A stretch of 64,000 nt of DNA from assembly GCA_945643635.1 (NCBI GenBank), contig CALZFC010000060.1:1-64000 (forward strand), written 5' to 3'. Position numbers and translations under genes: made by a program. The DNA comes from Allodiplogaster sudhausi. Taxonomy: Eukaryota; Nematoda; Chromadorea; Rhabditida; Diplogasteridae. Within the stretch, counting starts at the first letter, position 1, and each line of letters starts with the position of its first letter. A model generated the notes under the pieces. That model did no database searches. It was given only the letters and a program-made list of their open reading frames with translations, and was not told the DNA's origin. Below, in pieces: positions 49,444 through 60,950 of this stretch.

Positions 49444-52101
49444 AAAGAAATCGAAATGAAGTTGAAAGATTCATACGGCGCGTCAGAGAAAGATCTTCCC
49501 CTCGTTGTGAGCAACATCTTTGAGGTTCGGCTTGTTAAGATACTATCGACAGAAGCAAAATAGACCATCGTTGTATTAAATATTCACAAAGTAACTCATG
49601 TATCCACCCACTTACAAGGTTTAACACTGTATTTTCAATTTATAGGTTAAAATTTTTTTTCTTAAAGGCAAACATATTTTCAGGCACGAAAAAAGGCTGA
49701 AGAGTTCAAAAAGGACCAAAACCGTGCCAAGGGCGGCGCGGACACTCTGGGTCCCGAGGCAGAGACGCAAGATGACAAAAAGTGGGCATTTAGAAATCAG
49801 AATAATTCTGAAAAGAAAAATCTATTACGATTTATAATATTTCGATGTACATACATACATACAGACATACATACATATGAACGTATTTTGGTGCTAGTGT
49901 TTCAAGCCACGGGGAACACGAATGTAATTTGTTTTATTTTGTCATTTACAGTACTTGAAATTGAATTTTTTTGCTACTTTAACATCTTGGAAAGCATCGA
50001 AAATAGAGGTGTCACACATTTTTTTCTTTGTAGGGATTGGACAGCAAGGACGACACGGCGAACAAGGATGAGACCGGCGGAACTACTACAGGCAGTGGAG
50101 GCACCACCAACACTACCGGAGGAGGCACTACGACGACTACGGGCATGCACACCGCAATCCAGTGCTGCCCGAAGGTCTCGAGATTCTTTGAAATGCCATA
50201 TTTCATCGCCTAGTTCCCCAGAGGAACTACATTCTCACTAATAGAGGAAATACGATGATATTTACTGCCTTATTGAAACTGATTGTCGCAATATCTGCTT
50301 ATAAAGATTTTGGTGCCAAATTGGTAAAACTATAATTTTAATCTTAAATTTATCGCTCTTTTTTGACAGGAATTGAGCACGCTCATCCTTGCGAAGCAAC
50401 GTGAGATCCCTGAGATCGAAGTGGGCGACCCGCGTCTCGACCGCGTGATGGAAGCAGTTTTCAGGCTCATTATTCCACTAAAGGAGTGCGAATTTTATTT
50501 TATTTTATGCTATACTAAGTATACTTTAAATTAATATGCTAAACAAAATCAAATAAATGAAGAATAATAAAGAACATTGGAAAATGGCAATTTACTCCCA
50601 CAACACAATCAACCAGACATTCTAAGTGCATAATTTAAAATCCTAAATTTTTTGACAATGTAATAATTCATAGCATTTCCCCCTTTCTAGGATCTCTGAA
50701 ACCTACTACAAACAGATCAGGGATGAGGTCACTAAATTTCTACGCAAAAACCTAGATACCGATGATGACAGTCCAAGTAAGTTTTCTTTCCTTTTTGTGC
50801 AGCGCTAACAGATTAAACTGTTTTCAAGAACAATACAATCTCCACGAATGTCATTTTAAACTCATTAGAAAAAAACAAGTTAAAATTACAGACTTGAAAG
50901 ACGCGTATTGGCTCAATGCTTGGCTCGAAAACGCGAAGGATCCGTGGAAATATGTCGAAAAATGCGAGGAGGATGCGAATCGTGTGTATTTATGACATAA
51001 AAAGTATTTTAGTTCTTTGAAAAAAAAATAAGCATAAATTAAATTAATTTTTTTAAACCTTTTATTCCAGCCTGAAAAGGAGCATCTCTTGAAAATCCGG
51101 GAGCTCGATCGAGAGCGTCGCGCGAAGATGAAGAAAAAAGAGAAGGAGAAGAAGAGGAAGGAGAAGGAGGAGAAGGAGAAGGAGAAGAAGGAGAAGAAGA
51201 AGCAGAAGAAGAAGGAGGAGAAGAACAAGCCCACGTCAACCGAACAGCCGACGACTACCGGAGAAGGAGGAGGAGGCGGCTGCACTACAACGACGACTAC
51301 GGACCTGCACACTGCAATCGAGGAGGAGGAGGAATCACCGAAGGTCTCGAGAAGATTTTTTGAAATGCCATATTTCATCGCGTGAAGTAAAATAAATATT
51401 TTTTTATAAAAAATATTAACTTTCTAGTGCATAAAATCCCAATTGAAAAGTATAAATAAAAAAAAATTTTCCTAATTTGTTTGCCTAAGGTTCCTTTGAA
51501 AAATATATGTATATATTATATTAATGTAATAAAAAGAAACTTTCTCAGGACCCCACGCGCTTCCTCGCCTTCTGTCTTCCGAGTTCCAAGTACAAGCCGG
51601 GCGCTCTCGTGCTCGCGAGTCGTGAGTCGCTCTACGCAGAGGCAGACGCCAAGTCGGCCTTTAGCGAGGTGTGCCTTGTTCTTTGGTCTCTGATCTTTGA
51701 TCTATTGAGCATTTCTAATTTTTTGTACTTTATAAACAATGAAAAAAAAAGATTTTTATTAAGAAGATGAAACCGCTGCGCAAACGCGAACTCCGCCGCT
51801 ACGAGGTGTCCGACAACAAGAAAGTCCAAGAGACCCACCAGTTCTCACACTTTATGCCGACGAGCAGCGGCTATGATAAGAATGGCTTTATAAAGGAGCC
51901 GGTGTGTTTTTTAAGCATAGATTTATCTCTTTATTACTTTCGTTCATTTATCGACTGACTACACGAGAAGGAGAATTCCATTTATTGTAGATAAAAAATA
52001 TTAATTCTTTCTGAAAAAAATAATTTCCTCCTTTTTAGGAAATCGTTTACGACGCTCTTGTCCAAGTTCTCTCCAATCTGAACGAGACTATCTTGGTTTG
52101 A
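49444..52101 (+). CDS. Unrecognised Lys/Thr-rich gene, C-terminal part, tandem copy 1
   Basis: Exons: 49444-49524, 49684-49781, 50034-50174, 50370-50485, 50691-50776, 50892-50983, 51071-51343, 51549-51668, 51764-51901, 52039-52101. From 50034 to the stop phase is unbroken; the 49781/50034 junction is off by one base in an A run. Landmarks are a helical part (AWLENAKDPWKYVEKCEEDA), a long Lys/Glu coiled region from 51110, a Thr run (TTTTTTDLHTAI), then FLAFCLPSSKYKPGALVLAS and a charged end EIVYDALVQVLSNLNETILV. Two Thr-rich exons end identically, and if read past their donors both give VSR(R)FFEMPYFIA-stop with different stop codons, suggesting an alternative short form. No signal peptide or membrane helix. 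Family unknown. Confidence 0.55.
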
Positions 52102-52400
52102 ATCTTTTCTGGTGCAAAAAAGAAAAAAACCATGGACGCATCTGAAAAAAATATTCTCGGCAAAATTAAATATTAAGAGAGGATGTCGGTAAGACGCGAG
52201 CAGGGCCCTATTGATTTAGGGTCAATTGCACAATTAAAATTATGCAAATTGTCAGAATATTCAGGTGTCCTCTAATCTAACGCGATTATTGGATATAGAA
52301 TAAATTTTTACAAGGGGAATTACATTAAAAGAACGAATTCTAAATGATCCAGATAAAGAATTGCACAAGAATAATTCTGCCGCTTATCAAACATTTCCAG

Positions 52401-52525
52401 CCGCGGCATTAATCTTGCCGTTTGTCCAAGACATGTCAAGGACAATCGGTCATGACCGTTCATGGTCATAACCATGTCAAGGACACGTCATGGACATGTC
52501 ATGGACACCTGAACATATGCGCTTT
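52401..52525. mobile_element. Truncated left end of a CCGCG-family element
   Basis: It begins CCGCGGCATTAATCTTGCCG after CAG and matches the first 125 bp of the 55917 element almost base for base. It then stops abruptly at GCTTTAA, where gene-C-tail sequence begins. The break is the tandem-duplication joint. Confidence 0.85.
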
Positions 52526-52647
52526 AATAGGATAAATATTTACCTATTTTCTCTATTAGTACCCCCGGGGATACTATTTTTCAATACCCTTGCGGGGAAG
52601 GGGCACTGTTAGAGGGAAAAGTCAAGAGAACATTTTATATCAAGAAT
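52526..52647. mobile_element. TA-MITE fragment at the start of the second tandem unit
   Basis: TAGGATAAATATT then TACCTATTTTCTCTATTAGT repeats the end of gene C plus the start of its MITE (47402-47510). It ends at TATATCAAG, where it was cut by an internal deletion. Confidence 0.8.
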
Positions 52648-52711
52648 AAGATGAACTTTTGTTTTATTTAATAACGAAAGTAATTGTCATCTTAATTAGC
52701 TGCTTCTCAAG

Positions 52712-55617
52712 GCACAGCTGAAGAAGACGCCCGCTAAAACGGACATGAAGAAGGAAGATGCGTTTGGAGATGAAGAGGCATGTTTCGTGTGCATGGTTAT
52801 CCCAAAGCCAGGCCATTACCCAATAATAGCACTTGGGTCCCGAGTTCCGCCCTGCCCATCCCCCAAACATTGGGCCGTTTTGGACATCTCTGGTTGCGTG
52901 TCTGATTCAACTGGTCGACTGAGAAAAAGAAGAAATAAGCAAACAAAGAAAATTAAATGACTCATTGCCCATAATTAATGAAAAGGAAGCTGGGAGCATG
53001 TGTCTTTTCTTTTCATTGTCTAGAAAGGAACGAGCATATCCGGGAAATCTTGCGCGTTTATTAACGCTTCAAAAATTGCCACTTTTGCCACTTCGTGAAG
53101 TGATTTTATTTTATTTTAAATTAAAGCAATTTAAAATATATTTTTAGGCCACCACGCTATTCAAGAAGGCATCGGACAACCCGAAGCCAAAGGCAGACTT
53201 CTCGCAAGAAAACAACGAAAGTTTGCGTCATCTTCAAATTCGCGCAAATATCAAACCTAATTTACTTAAAAAATAAGAATTTGAACAAAATAACTGTAAC
53301 CGTGTGTAATATAATATTTGGTGGTGACAAATTGCAGGAACTCTCTTGGCGATCCTCGCAATTCCGCAATCAGACGTGCTCCACGCCTTCGCAATTATCG
53401 GCGACAAAGTGAGGCCTCATGGAAAAATAACTAATTTTGAATTCGCAAACAATCTTGTACGCAAAATCAAACAATAGTTCACTAGGAAAGGATTATTAAT
53501 ATTAGTATGTTGCAAATCGCAAAAAAAAACATTTGATAACATATTCAAATGTATAAATGAACCGATTTTAGTGCGACACTCGGAAGCTTCACCGCTCGTA
53601 CTTCCCTGTACTGGACGGCGTCATCATCTTGGCCCCGGAAAGATTTAATATTCCGCAAAATAATTTTTGATTAATATTTTTTTTAGCAAGGTTGCAAAAG
53701 TCAAAGGTTTTGCATCATAAAAAAGGAGCGTATATTGTAGGTCCGTAAATCCGCTTATTGATAAATATATTATTTTTAAGGATCCAAAGGACGATCTCGA
53801 TGAGATGAATCTACGAGACGGTCTTCAAAAACAACGTCATGCTGGATGTGCAGTCGACTAAAGCGGACATGGAGCATTTGGTACTAAAATCTACCACGAA
53901 ATCACTGACAGATAGATGAAAAGTATGGTTAAAAAAAAAACCCACGGAACACAGACATTTGTGGGTTGATAATTGGCTTGGGACGCGACGTGTTAAGAAA
54001 AACCCGGCCAATGTTGGTTGCATAAGCCATATGCACGCACTCTGCCAAAAGGTTTTCGAAACTGACGCCAAGATAAAAATTTTGCACATTTAATGTAGAG
54101 GATACTGTTAATTTTCTCATTGGAATTTTTGCGACTTGGAGAGCCTGACTAAATAAACAGAAAAAAAAACATTTAGAACTCCTTTAACAAGGAAAGAAAA
54201 TTGAAGAAATAGCACTAGAATTATTCATATTTTTGCACTTCTTAGGATCTCTCCCCGCTACAACTACAAGATGTGGGAAGAAGTCGACAAATTTCTACGA
54301 CGTCATTTCGATTGTGATGATGAAAATAGAGGTAAGTTTTTGTTTCCATTTTTTGCGGAACGCTAACAGATTTAATTTTTTTCAAGATCAATAATATCTC
54401 CAAGAATGCCATGTAAAACTCAGTAGAAAAAAAACATGTAAGATTACAGACAATATTACGACATGGATCAATGCCTGGCTTAATAACGTCAATGATCCGT
54501 GGAGATATGTCGAAAGGATCAATCAGGTAGGTGTCTTGCCAATTGTGTATTTATGACATAAAATTATTTTTGTTCTTTAAAAATATATTTAAAAAATTTT
54601 ATTCCAGAATGAACATGCGCATCTTCTGCTTATCCGGGAGCTCGGTCGAAAGCGTCGCGCGAAGATGAAGAAGAAGAAGGAGGAGATGAAGAAGAAGGAG
54701 AAGGAGAAGAAGAAAAAGGAGAAGGAGGAGATGAAGAAGAAGGAGGAGGAGGAGAAGAAGAAGAATGAGAAGGAGAAGAAGAAGAAGAAGCCCGCATCAC
54801 CCCCAGCACAGCAGACGACTACCGGAGGCGGCCTCACTACAACGACGACTACGGACCTGCACACAGCAATGGAGGAGGAGGAATCGCCGAAGTTCTCTAG
54901 AGATTCCTTGAAAGGCCACATATTTCATTGTGTGAAGTAAAAAAATTGGGAACACACACAAATAATAAGAATTATACCATATTTGTTTACCTCACCTCGG
55001 GTTCCTTTAAAAAAATTCATATATAATATTAATTTTATAAAACAGAAACTTTCTCAGGACCCCACGCGCTTCCTCGCCTTTTGTCTTCCGAGTTCCAAGT
55101 ACAAGCCGGGCGCTCTCGTGCTCGCGAGTCGCGAGCCACTCTACGCAGAGGCAGACGCCAAGTCGGCCTTTAGCGAGGTGAGCACATGTTCTTTGGTCTC
55201 TGATCTTTGATCTTTTGAGCCTTTCTCTTTTTTCTACTTTATAAACAATGAAAAGTATGAAAGAAAAGCATTTATTAAGGAGATGAAACCGCTGCGCAAA
55301 CGCGAACTCCGCCGCTACGAGGCGTCTGACAATGAAAATGTCAAAGAAACGAGCCAGTTCTCACACTTTATGCCGACGAGCAGCGGCTATGATAAGAATG
55401 GCTTTATAAAGGAGCCGGTGTGTTTTTTAAGCATAGATTTATCTCTTTATTACTTTCGTTCATTTATCGACTGACTACACGAGAAGGAGAATTCCATTTA
55501 TTGTAGATAAAAAATATTAATTCTTTCTGAAAAAAATAATTTCCTCCTTTTTAGGAAATCGTTTACGACGCTCTTGTCCAAGTTCTCTCCAATCTGAACG
55601 AGACTATCTTGGTTTGA
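52712..55617 (+). pseudogene. Tandem copy 2 of the unrecognised Lys/Thr-rich gene, damaged
   Basis: Recognisable exons: 52712-52777 (GC donor kept), 53148-53220, 53338-53408, 53572-about 53625, 53781-about 53880, 54246-54331, 54450-54526, 54608-54892, 55058-55177, 55280-55417, 55555-55617. The 53781 exon lost five bases relative to copy 1 (frameshift) but kept its donor. The Thr-run exon has lost the donor G (AAG|TTCTCT). The exons equivalent to 49444-50485 are deleted. The three 3' exons are open and nearly identical to copy 1. From about 55395 to 56040 the match to 51880-52525 is almost perfect, so conversion or a very recent origin is likely. A shorter functional gene from 54246 on cannot be excluded. 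Confidence 0.65.
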
Positions 55618-55916
55618 ATCTTTTCTGGTGCAAAAAAGAAAAAAACCATGGACGCATCTGAAAAAAATATTCTCGGCAAAATTAAATATTAAGAGAGGAT
55701 GTCGGTAAGACGCGAGCAGGGCCCTATTGATTTAGGGTCAATTGCACAATTAAAATTATGCAAATTGTCAGAATATTCAGGTGTCCTCTAATCTAACGCG
55801 ATTATTGGATATAGAATAAATTTTTACAAGGGGAATTACATTAAAATAACGAATTCTAAATGATCCAGATAAAGAATTGCACAAGAATAATTCTGCCGCT
55901 TATCAAACATTTCCAG

Positions 55917-57119
55917 CCGCGGCATTAATCTTGCCGTTTGTCCAAGACATGTCAAGGACAATCGGTCATGACCGTTCATGGTCATAACCATGTCAAGGAC
56001 ACGTCATGGACATGTCATGGACACCTGAACATATGCGCTTTAAAATACTTTTTTGACATTTTCAGCCCTTTTTACTGTTATTCTACATTTATTTCACTAA
56101 AATAATCAAATTTAAAAAAAAAGAGAAGCCAAAATGGTTCACTCTAAGTACACTTTTGAAAGAAAAGTCAACTTTTACGTCGAATTGCACCAGACACTTA
56201 TGCACCAATCAATTGGAAGAGGGTCACCTCACCGGCAGGAAAAAAAGGCTGTAAATCTGGTTGAAACTATGTATCGAATAATTAAGATAGGTTTCCTTTC
56301 CATACCCCAACTCCGAGACACGCCCAAGGTCCTTCCTGCAAGCCAGTTTTCCTGTATCGTCTCCTGCACATCAACATCTTACAATTAGATGTTACTACAT
56401 TTATTGATGTGGCTCCATAACATTGCCATAACAAAAACAGTGGGAGAGAAAAACAAAGCAGAGGAACGGGGGTCAGTCCATGCAACATTCGCAAGCACTG
56501 CTTGAATACGATGGCGCCGAGCAAAGGATGCTGCTAAGCCGCGAATGTGCGAGTTGGCGCCAGTCAGTAATTCCGTCACAGCTTCGCGAGACGCATGTTC
56601 TCCCGTCTCTTCAGTTAGGCTCTTCAACTTAAGTATGGCAAATGGATAACGAAACATGCCGAAATCAGTTAAAAAAACAAAACAACACAAAATAAGTGCA
56701 ACTTGTCTTGCATTCATTCGAGAATTGTTGGCACGTTTAAAATGTTCCCCCCAAATGTTTTCAAACATTACTAAAAAAGAAGGTAGCATCGGTCGTAAAC
56801 TGTGTCGCATGCAATAATTTGTCCGGGACATCAGTAGTAACCGCGAGCGTGTCACTCTGTGCTCTCCACGCTTATGCATTCTCTCGCTGTGGTCGTGACC
56901 ACGTATGGGACAAGCCCACAAAAGTGTCCATGACCATTGAGATTTTTTTCTTCTTTGCCCAGGACGCGTCCAGGACATGTCTTAGACATGTCCTAGACCC
57001 CTGTGTATTAAGATAGGCGGAAGTGGATGTGTCCAGGACATGTGTCCGTTTTATTTTGAAACGGTCATGACCGATTGTCATTGACATGTCTTGGACAAAC
57101 GGCAAGATTAATGCCGCGG
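55917..57119. mobile_element. CCGCG-family element, copy 2 (1203 bp)
   Basis: Inverted ends CCGCGGCATTAATCTTGCCG match over about 60 bp. It is flanked by CAG (55914-55916 and 57120-57122). The empty site survives at 42590-42600 (TATTTCCAGGTGTCTTC), proving a 3-bp duplication. Sub-terminal regions repeat the palindrome GACATGTC many times. A minus-strand frame of 197 codons (56978 to 56385) lies inside but resembles no transposase I know; its central part (RQVALILCCFVFLTDFGMF...) might be cargo or chance. Confidence 0.85.
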
Positions 57120-57122
57120 CAG

Positions 57123-57599
57123 GTGTCTTCATATCTTGGAAGATGAGGGGGCGAAGAGAAATACGATCATGAAATAGCAAGTCTAGTTTAATTCGATTTC
57201 TTCTATGGCAGGGCAAAATTATGTTATAAATAACATGTGTGGCAAGCGGCAGCCGAAGAAGTCGAATACTTCCATATGAAAGGATATAAAATAACGTTCT
57301 TCTTTGAAATACCTAAATGTCCTCGAGCAAATAGCAAAGATCCAATCGTACTTTCAGTGTTATTAATAGTAAAAAATTAATAGGAGAACTACGGTCGCCA
57401 ATGCATCCAAAAGTGTATATATTTTAAGCTGTTTATGTAAATATAAAATATCGAAAATAAGAGCAAAATATAAATTATTTCAGGCGTTCCGTCTACTTTC
57501 TGACCAAGTTCCTTCTACTTCACTGCCTCGACCAAACTTTCCTGCTCGATTTTCGGCCGCAGTTATACTTCCCTCTCAGAAACATACGATAAAAAGGCG
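57123..57599 (+). pseudogene. Duplicated alternative-tail exons without a parent gene
   Basis: Directly behind the element, GTGTCTTCATATCTTGG reads VFISWKMRGRREIRS then TGA, the homologue of tail 3 at 42596. At 57485 a copy of tail 4 begins (after TTTCAG), but one base is missing and it stops after six residues. No ET domain or membrane exon precedes them within this unit. Confidence 0.6.
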
Positions 57600-57879
57600 G
57601 CCAATTTTGTTGTTCGTACTTGTATACATAAGAATCAGAATTAAAGAAGCATAAACAGAAAAAGACGAGATAAAAATAGTGGAGAGAGACGGATTAAACA
57701 ACGGGAAAAAAACATGAATGTAGTGTTTGAAAAATGTATATTTCTCGAATACGACAATTAAAAAATTTATTCATTCATTCTTCCATTTGAATTATAAGAA
57801 CTGGTTGACTTCTATTTGCTCAAGGGGTTCACCTTGAGCAATTTTGCCGTGCTATTAATTACAAACGGATGTTACCTTG

Positions 57880-58167
57880 CCACTGGGCGGGGTGGCCCAG
57901 TGGCAAGTGGCGCCGCTCTTCATTCGCTCCCTTGTCAAAAATGACAAGTTCGCCCCCGCCCCGATCCGCGCTCGACCAATTCAATCAATCGACGCTACTC
58001 CCGGAGAAACCGCTTGGCTGGCCGGGATAAGATCTGCCTAATCTTTGTCGGCCACTTCGACGAACCCGCCGGTGCCCATCGATCGCCCACTTCCATGTGA
58101 TAGATCCCCGTGTATTCCATCAACACATTGGCCCGATAACCGCGAATAAAGTTTTAAGGTTTTAAAA
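57880..58167 (+). mobile_element. SINE-like element with 9-bp target duplication
   Basis: The exact repeat GTTACCTTG flanks it (57871-57879 and 58168-58176). The empty allele is represented by 43385-43420 and 60430-60465, which lack the insert. Near its start, TGGCCCAGTGG (57893-57903) is a perfect A-box type sequence, and AGTTCGCCCCC about 45 bp on may be a worn B box. The end is A/T-rich (AATAAAGTTTTAAGGTTTTAAAA). It has no coding capacity. A diverged relative lies at 61838-62075. Confidence 0.8.
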
Positions 58168-58175
58168 GTTACCTT

Positions 58176-59150
58176 GAATTGGCATCAATGCGAGCACAGC
58201 AAGCAACTGACGCAATTTTTTTTCGACCTGAGCACTTTGTAGTGAATTTTACCGGTTTACTATAAAGTCATCTCCTAAAGTGCCGTAACATTTTCCGACG
58301 TGCTTAAAGAGCCTGTTAAGGGACCTTAAAATCTACCGTAATCCACAAAAAAAGAATATGCAAGACGAGAGATGCAGACAATAAACTTTGTTACATTTTC
58401 GAAACATTTGTAGGTGCTCAATCTAACAAAGAAACATTGGATTTCTTCAAGTCCACACTTTCGTCAACATCTTCTTCGCCAGGTACGCATGCTATAAATG
58501 CTTCAATATTGCCATCGTTCAGCGGTGAACTCGACGTATTGCAGAGTTTGATCCATCTCGATAGTAGCACAGCTATGCGCTATCATTTTCATATGCGTGT
58601 TTGACACGGCCTTTACTAAAACGAACAGCATTTCTGTAGAACAGATTCCTTCTAATTCCCCGAAACCCGTGAGGACACGGATATGTCTTATATTTCAAGT
58701 TTAGAGGGATATAAGTTCTCGTCTAATTCTCACTTGAAAAATATTCGGCGAAACCTTGAACCGAGCACACGGAGAACTTGCCAGATGACAACCGAGCTGA
58801 TGTGAAAATGTCATTTTTGGATTGCGCTGGATGAGAACTGAGCGGAAATTGTCTTTCTTTTGTATCTGCCAGATGATAACCGTGCTGAAAAGCTATTCAA
58901 ATGTGTATGCCGAGTGATAACATTGACAAATTTAAGAAGGTATGCAAATACCATCCAAAATAATTTTCTGGCAATTAATTCAATAAATACGATTAGTTCA
59001 ATTCATTGAAATTATTCGAACTGGAATTGTGTAGTAGGATGACCCAGGATTGTCACGAACTGTTTGACAAGTAATAAATGGGGTTAATGGTAAGATGTGA
59101 CAGTTTTATAAGCAGCAAATACAAGATATCATCAGGGCATTCACTCTACG
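58176..59150. other. Rearranged interval with an inverted ET-domain relic
   Basis: On the minus strand at about 58690-58490, CATIEMDQTLQYVEF appears, matching the ET copy C domain (CVATIEMDQSLQ), followed by stops. Short repeats of the type GATGAGAACTGAGC follow to 58930 on the plus strand and reappear inverted at 59150-59290. Confidence 0.55.
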
Positions 59151-59295
59151 CTCGGTTCTCATCCGGGGTATGCTAGAAAATATGATCCGCGCTCGGTTCT
59201 CATCTGATAGATTCTCTTTGTGCCCGGTTCTCAAACGACCGGTCAAGGATCTCGTACGACGTGTTCTAATCCGCCGGTTCTCAAACAAAGTGGCG
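59151..59295. repeat. CGGTTCTCA repeat cluster
   Basis: The motif (G)CTCGGTTCTCATC or CCGGTTCTCAAAC occurs near 59153, 59191, 59225 and 59276. Its reverse complement (GATGAGAAC) occurs near 58829 and 61029. It looks like the remains of an element with sub-terminal repeats. Confidence 0.45.
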
Positions 59296-59544
59296 CCGAT
59301 CTATACCTTGTTTGTTTACCCAATAAATATCGGGTGTCCCTTTTCTTTGCCTGTTCTTCATTTAGACCCGATTTTATCTGTTATCGCAGGTGCATCCTAG
59401 AAAAAAAAGCAACAGTCTCGTGCACATTTTGTTCTTCACACTTATACACCTCGTGGCTAATCTATTATTGGTCAGTAAAATATCAGTGATTTTTCTGTTG
59501 TTTCAACGTACCATTTTGTCTCCTTTGTCTTGTATTTTTTGTGC

Positions 59545-59640
59545 TTTGAGCTGGAGCAACCAGCGCGCGGCCCATGAGGTCGAGCTGCGCAAGATCGCTT
59601 CTATCGCCGTGTTCTATGGCTTCGCCGTCCGGTTAATATT
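59545..59640 (+). pseudogene. Possible cuticle-collagen N-terminal exon relic
   Basis: Reads SWSNQRAAHEVELRKIASIA then VFYGFAV before a GTTAAT donor-like site. The short charged lead followed by a Leu-Arg-Lys and a hydrophobic helix resembles the nematode cuticle collagen N-terminal domain. No Gly-X-Y exon follows, so at best it is a fragment. Chance similarity is possible. Confidence 0.3.
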
Positions 59641-59989
59641 TCTCTCCTTCATTTCTTATAATTGAATTCTTTATTAAGAAAAGGAAATACAAGATGAATG
59701 TAAGCCACTAAGGCGGCCAGGACAGCAATCGTCTCGTCCACACTTTCACTCCACTCTCTCACCGGCAGGTGGTCATTCCTTGGTCAGCAAACTGCAGTGT
59801 TTTTCTCTAATTTAGAGTTTCAAAACTCTCTTTGCTCGTCATCCAGTTATTTCTTATTCTTTGAATTAATTATTATTCGAGATTGTGTCACTTCATGGAT
59901 TTCTGTAATCGCATCAGGACTTCTTTTACGTTTCGAAAGTGCGTATTATTATGTGGGACTATTTATCACTTATTAAAAACTTCATCTAT

Positions 59990-60272
59990 AATTATATTTT
60001 GGGATTTTAGATCAATTACGAATAGTAATTTTATTAGAATGGCAGACTCATCAGGAGGATACCATCGGAATAGGGTTAGGTGTGTGAGGAGTGAGCGATG
60101 GCGGCCAAGTGCGCCAAGCAAGCCACCAGCGCCGATACGGCAGCCAACAATGCCACATTTTCCTGGAAGTTTTCTATTAGCACAGCTTGATGCCCGAAAT
60201 CAAATTGCAAGCCTGGAAGATCGAGTTCGCGAACTTTCTCAGAGTGATTGTTGTTCTGTCTTTGATTCATAA
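59990..60272 (+). CDS. Open frame with a basic/Pro-rich part and a short coiled coil, unknown
   Basis: From ATG 60040 the frame runs 77 codons: MADSSGGYHRNRVRCVRSER, a Pro-rich piece (SKPPAPIRQPTMPHFPG), then LDARNQIASLEDRVRELSQ and a stop. Composition is unlike the surrounding AT-rich DNA. There is no duplicate elsewhere in the window and no recognisable family. It may be a final exon or an element-derived frame. Confidence 0.25.
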
Positions 60273-60733
60273 AGCGGATCACTGTAATGAAAATACATGC
60301 ACTTTATGGTCGGTTTCTAAAACCCATTGCGGACCTAGAGAACATGTCTGATGCGCAGTAGGAACAAATTTCTTGCACCTCCCGGCTCTGCCCGGGCCCT
60401 TGGAATGTTGGATCGGTCTGGCTATTAATTACAAACGGATGTTCAACTGAATTTGCATCAATGCGAGCGCAGCAAGCAGCTAAAGCTATTTGTTTTTCGG
60501 CCTGAGCACTTTGTAGTGAATTTTCCCGGTTTACTATAAAGTCATCCCCTAAAGTGCCATAACATTTTTCCCGTGGTGCTTAAAGAGGCGGGTCCTTAAA
60601 ATCTATCGTAATCCGAAAAAAAAAGAATATGCATGAGTAGAGATGCTGACAGTCGGACAAAAAAACCATTAGATCTCTACCACCTTTGGAGGTTCAGACA
60701 CATTGAAATTCCACACTTTCGCCAAATTCTTCT

Positions 60734-60937
60734 TCAGAAGGTATGCATGCTACTCTCCTTCAATATTGCGTATCCTTCAGGAGTGTACTCAACGTATTGC
60801 AGAGTTTGGTCCATCTCGATTGTAGCACAGCAATGCGCTACCATTTTCATATGCGTGTTTGAAACAGCCCCAACTAAAATATACAGCATTTTTGAAGAAC
60901 AGATTTCTTCTGATCCCCCCGAAAGCACTGAAGACAC
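60734..60937 (-). pseudogene. Inverted ET-domain relic
   Basis: The minus strand reads ...SNTHMKMVAHCCATIEMDQT then LQYVEYTPEGYAILKE, aligning with copy C around CVATIEMDQSLQNPTYNEEG. The closing CxC-x4-CN part is missing. Together with 58490-58690 it shows that part of the cluster was duplicated in inverted orientation. Confidence 0.65.
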
Positions 60938-60950
60938 GGATTTGTCTTAA

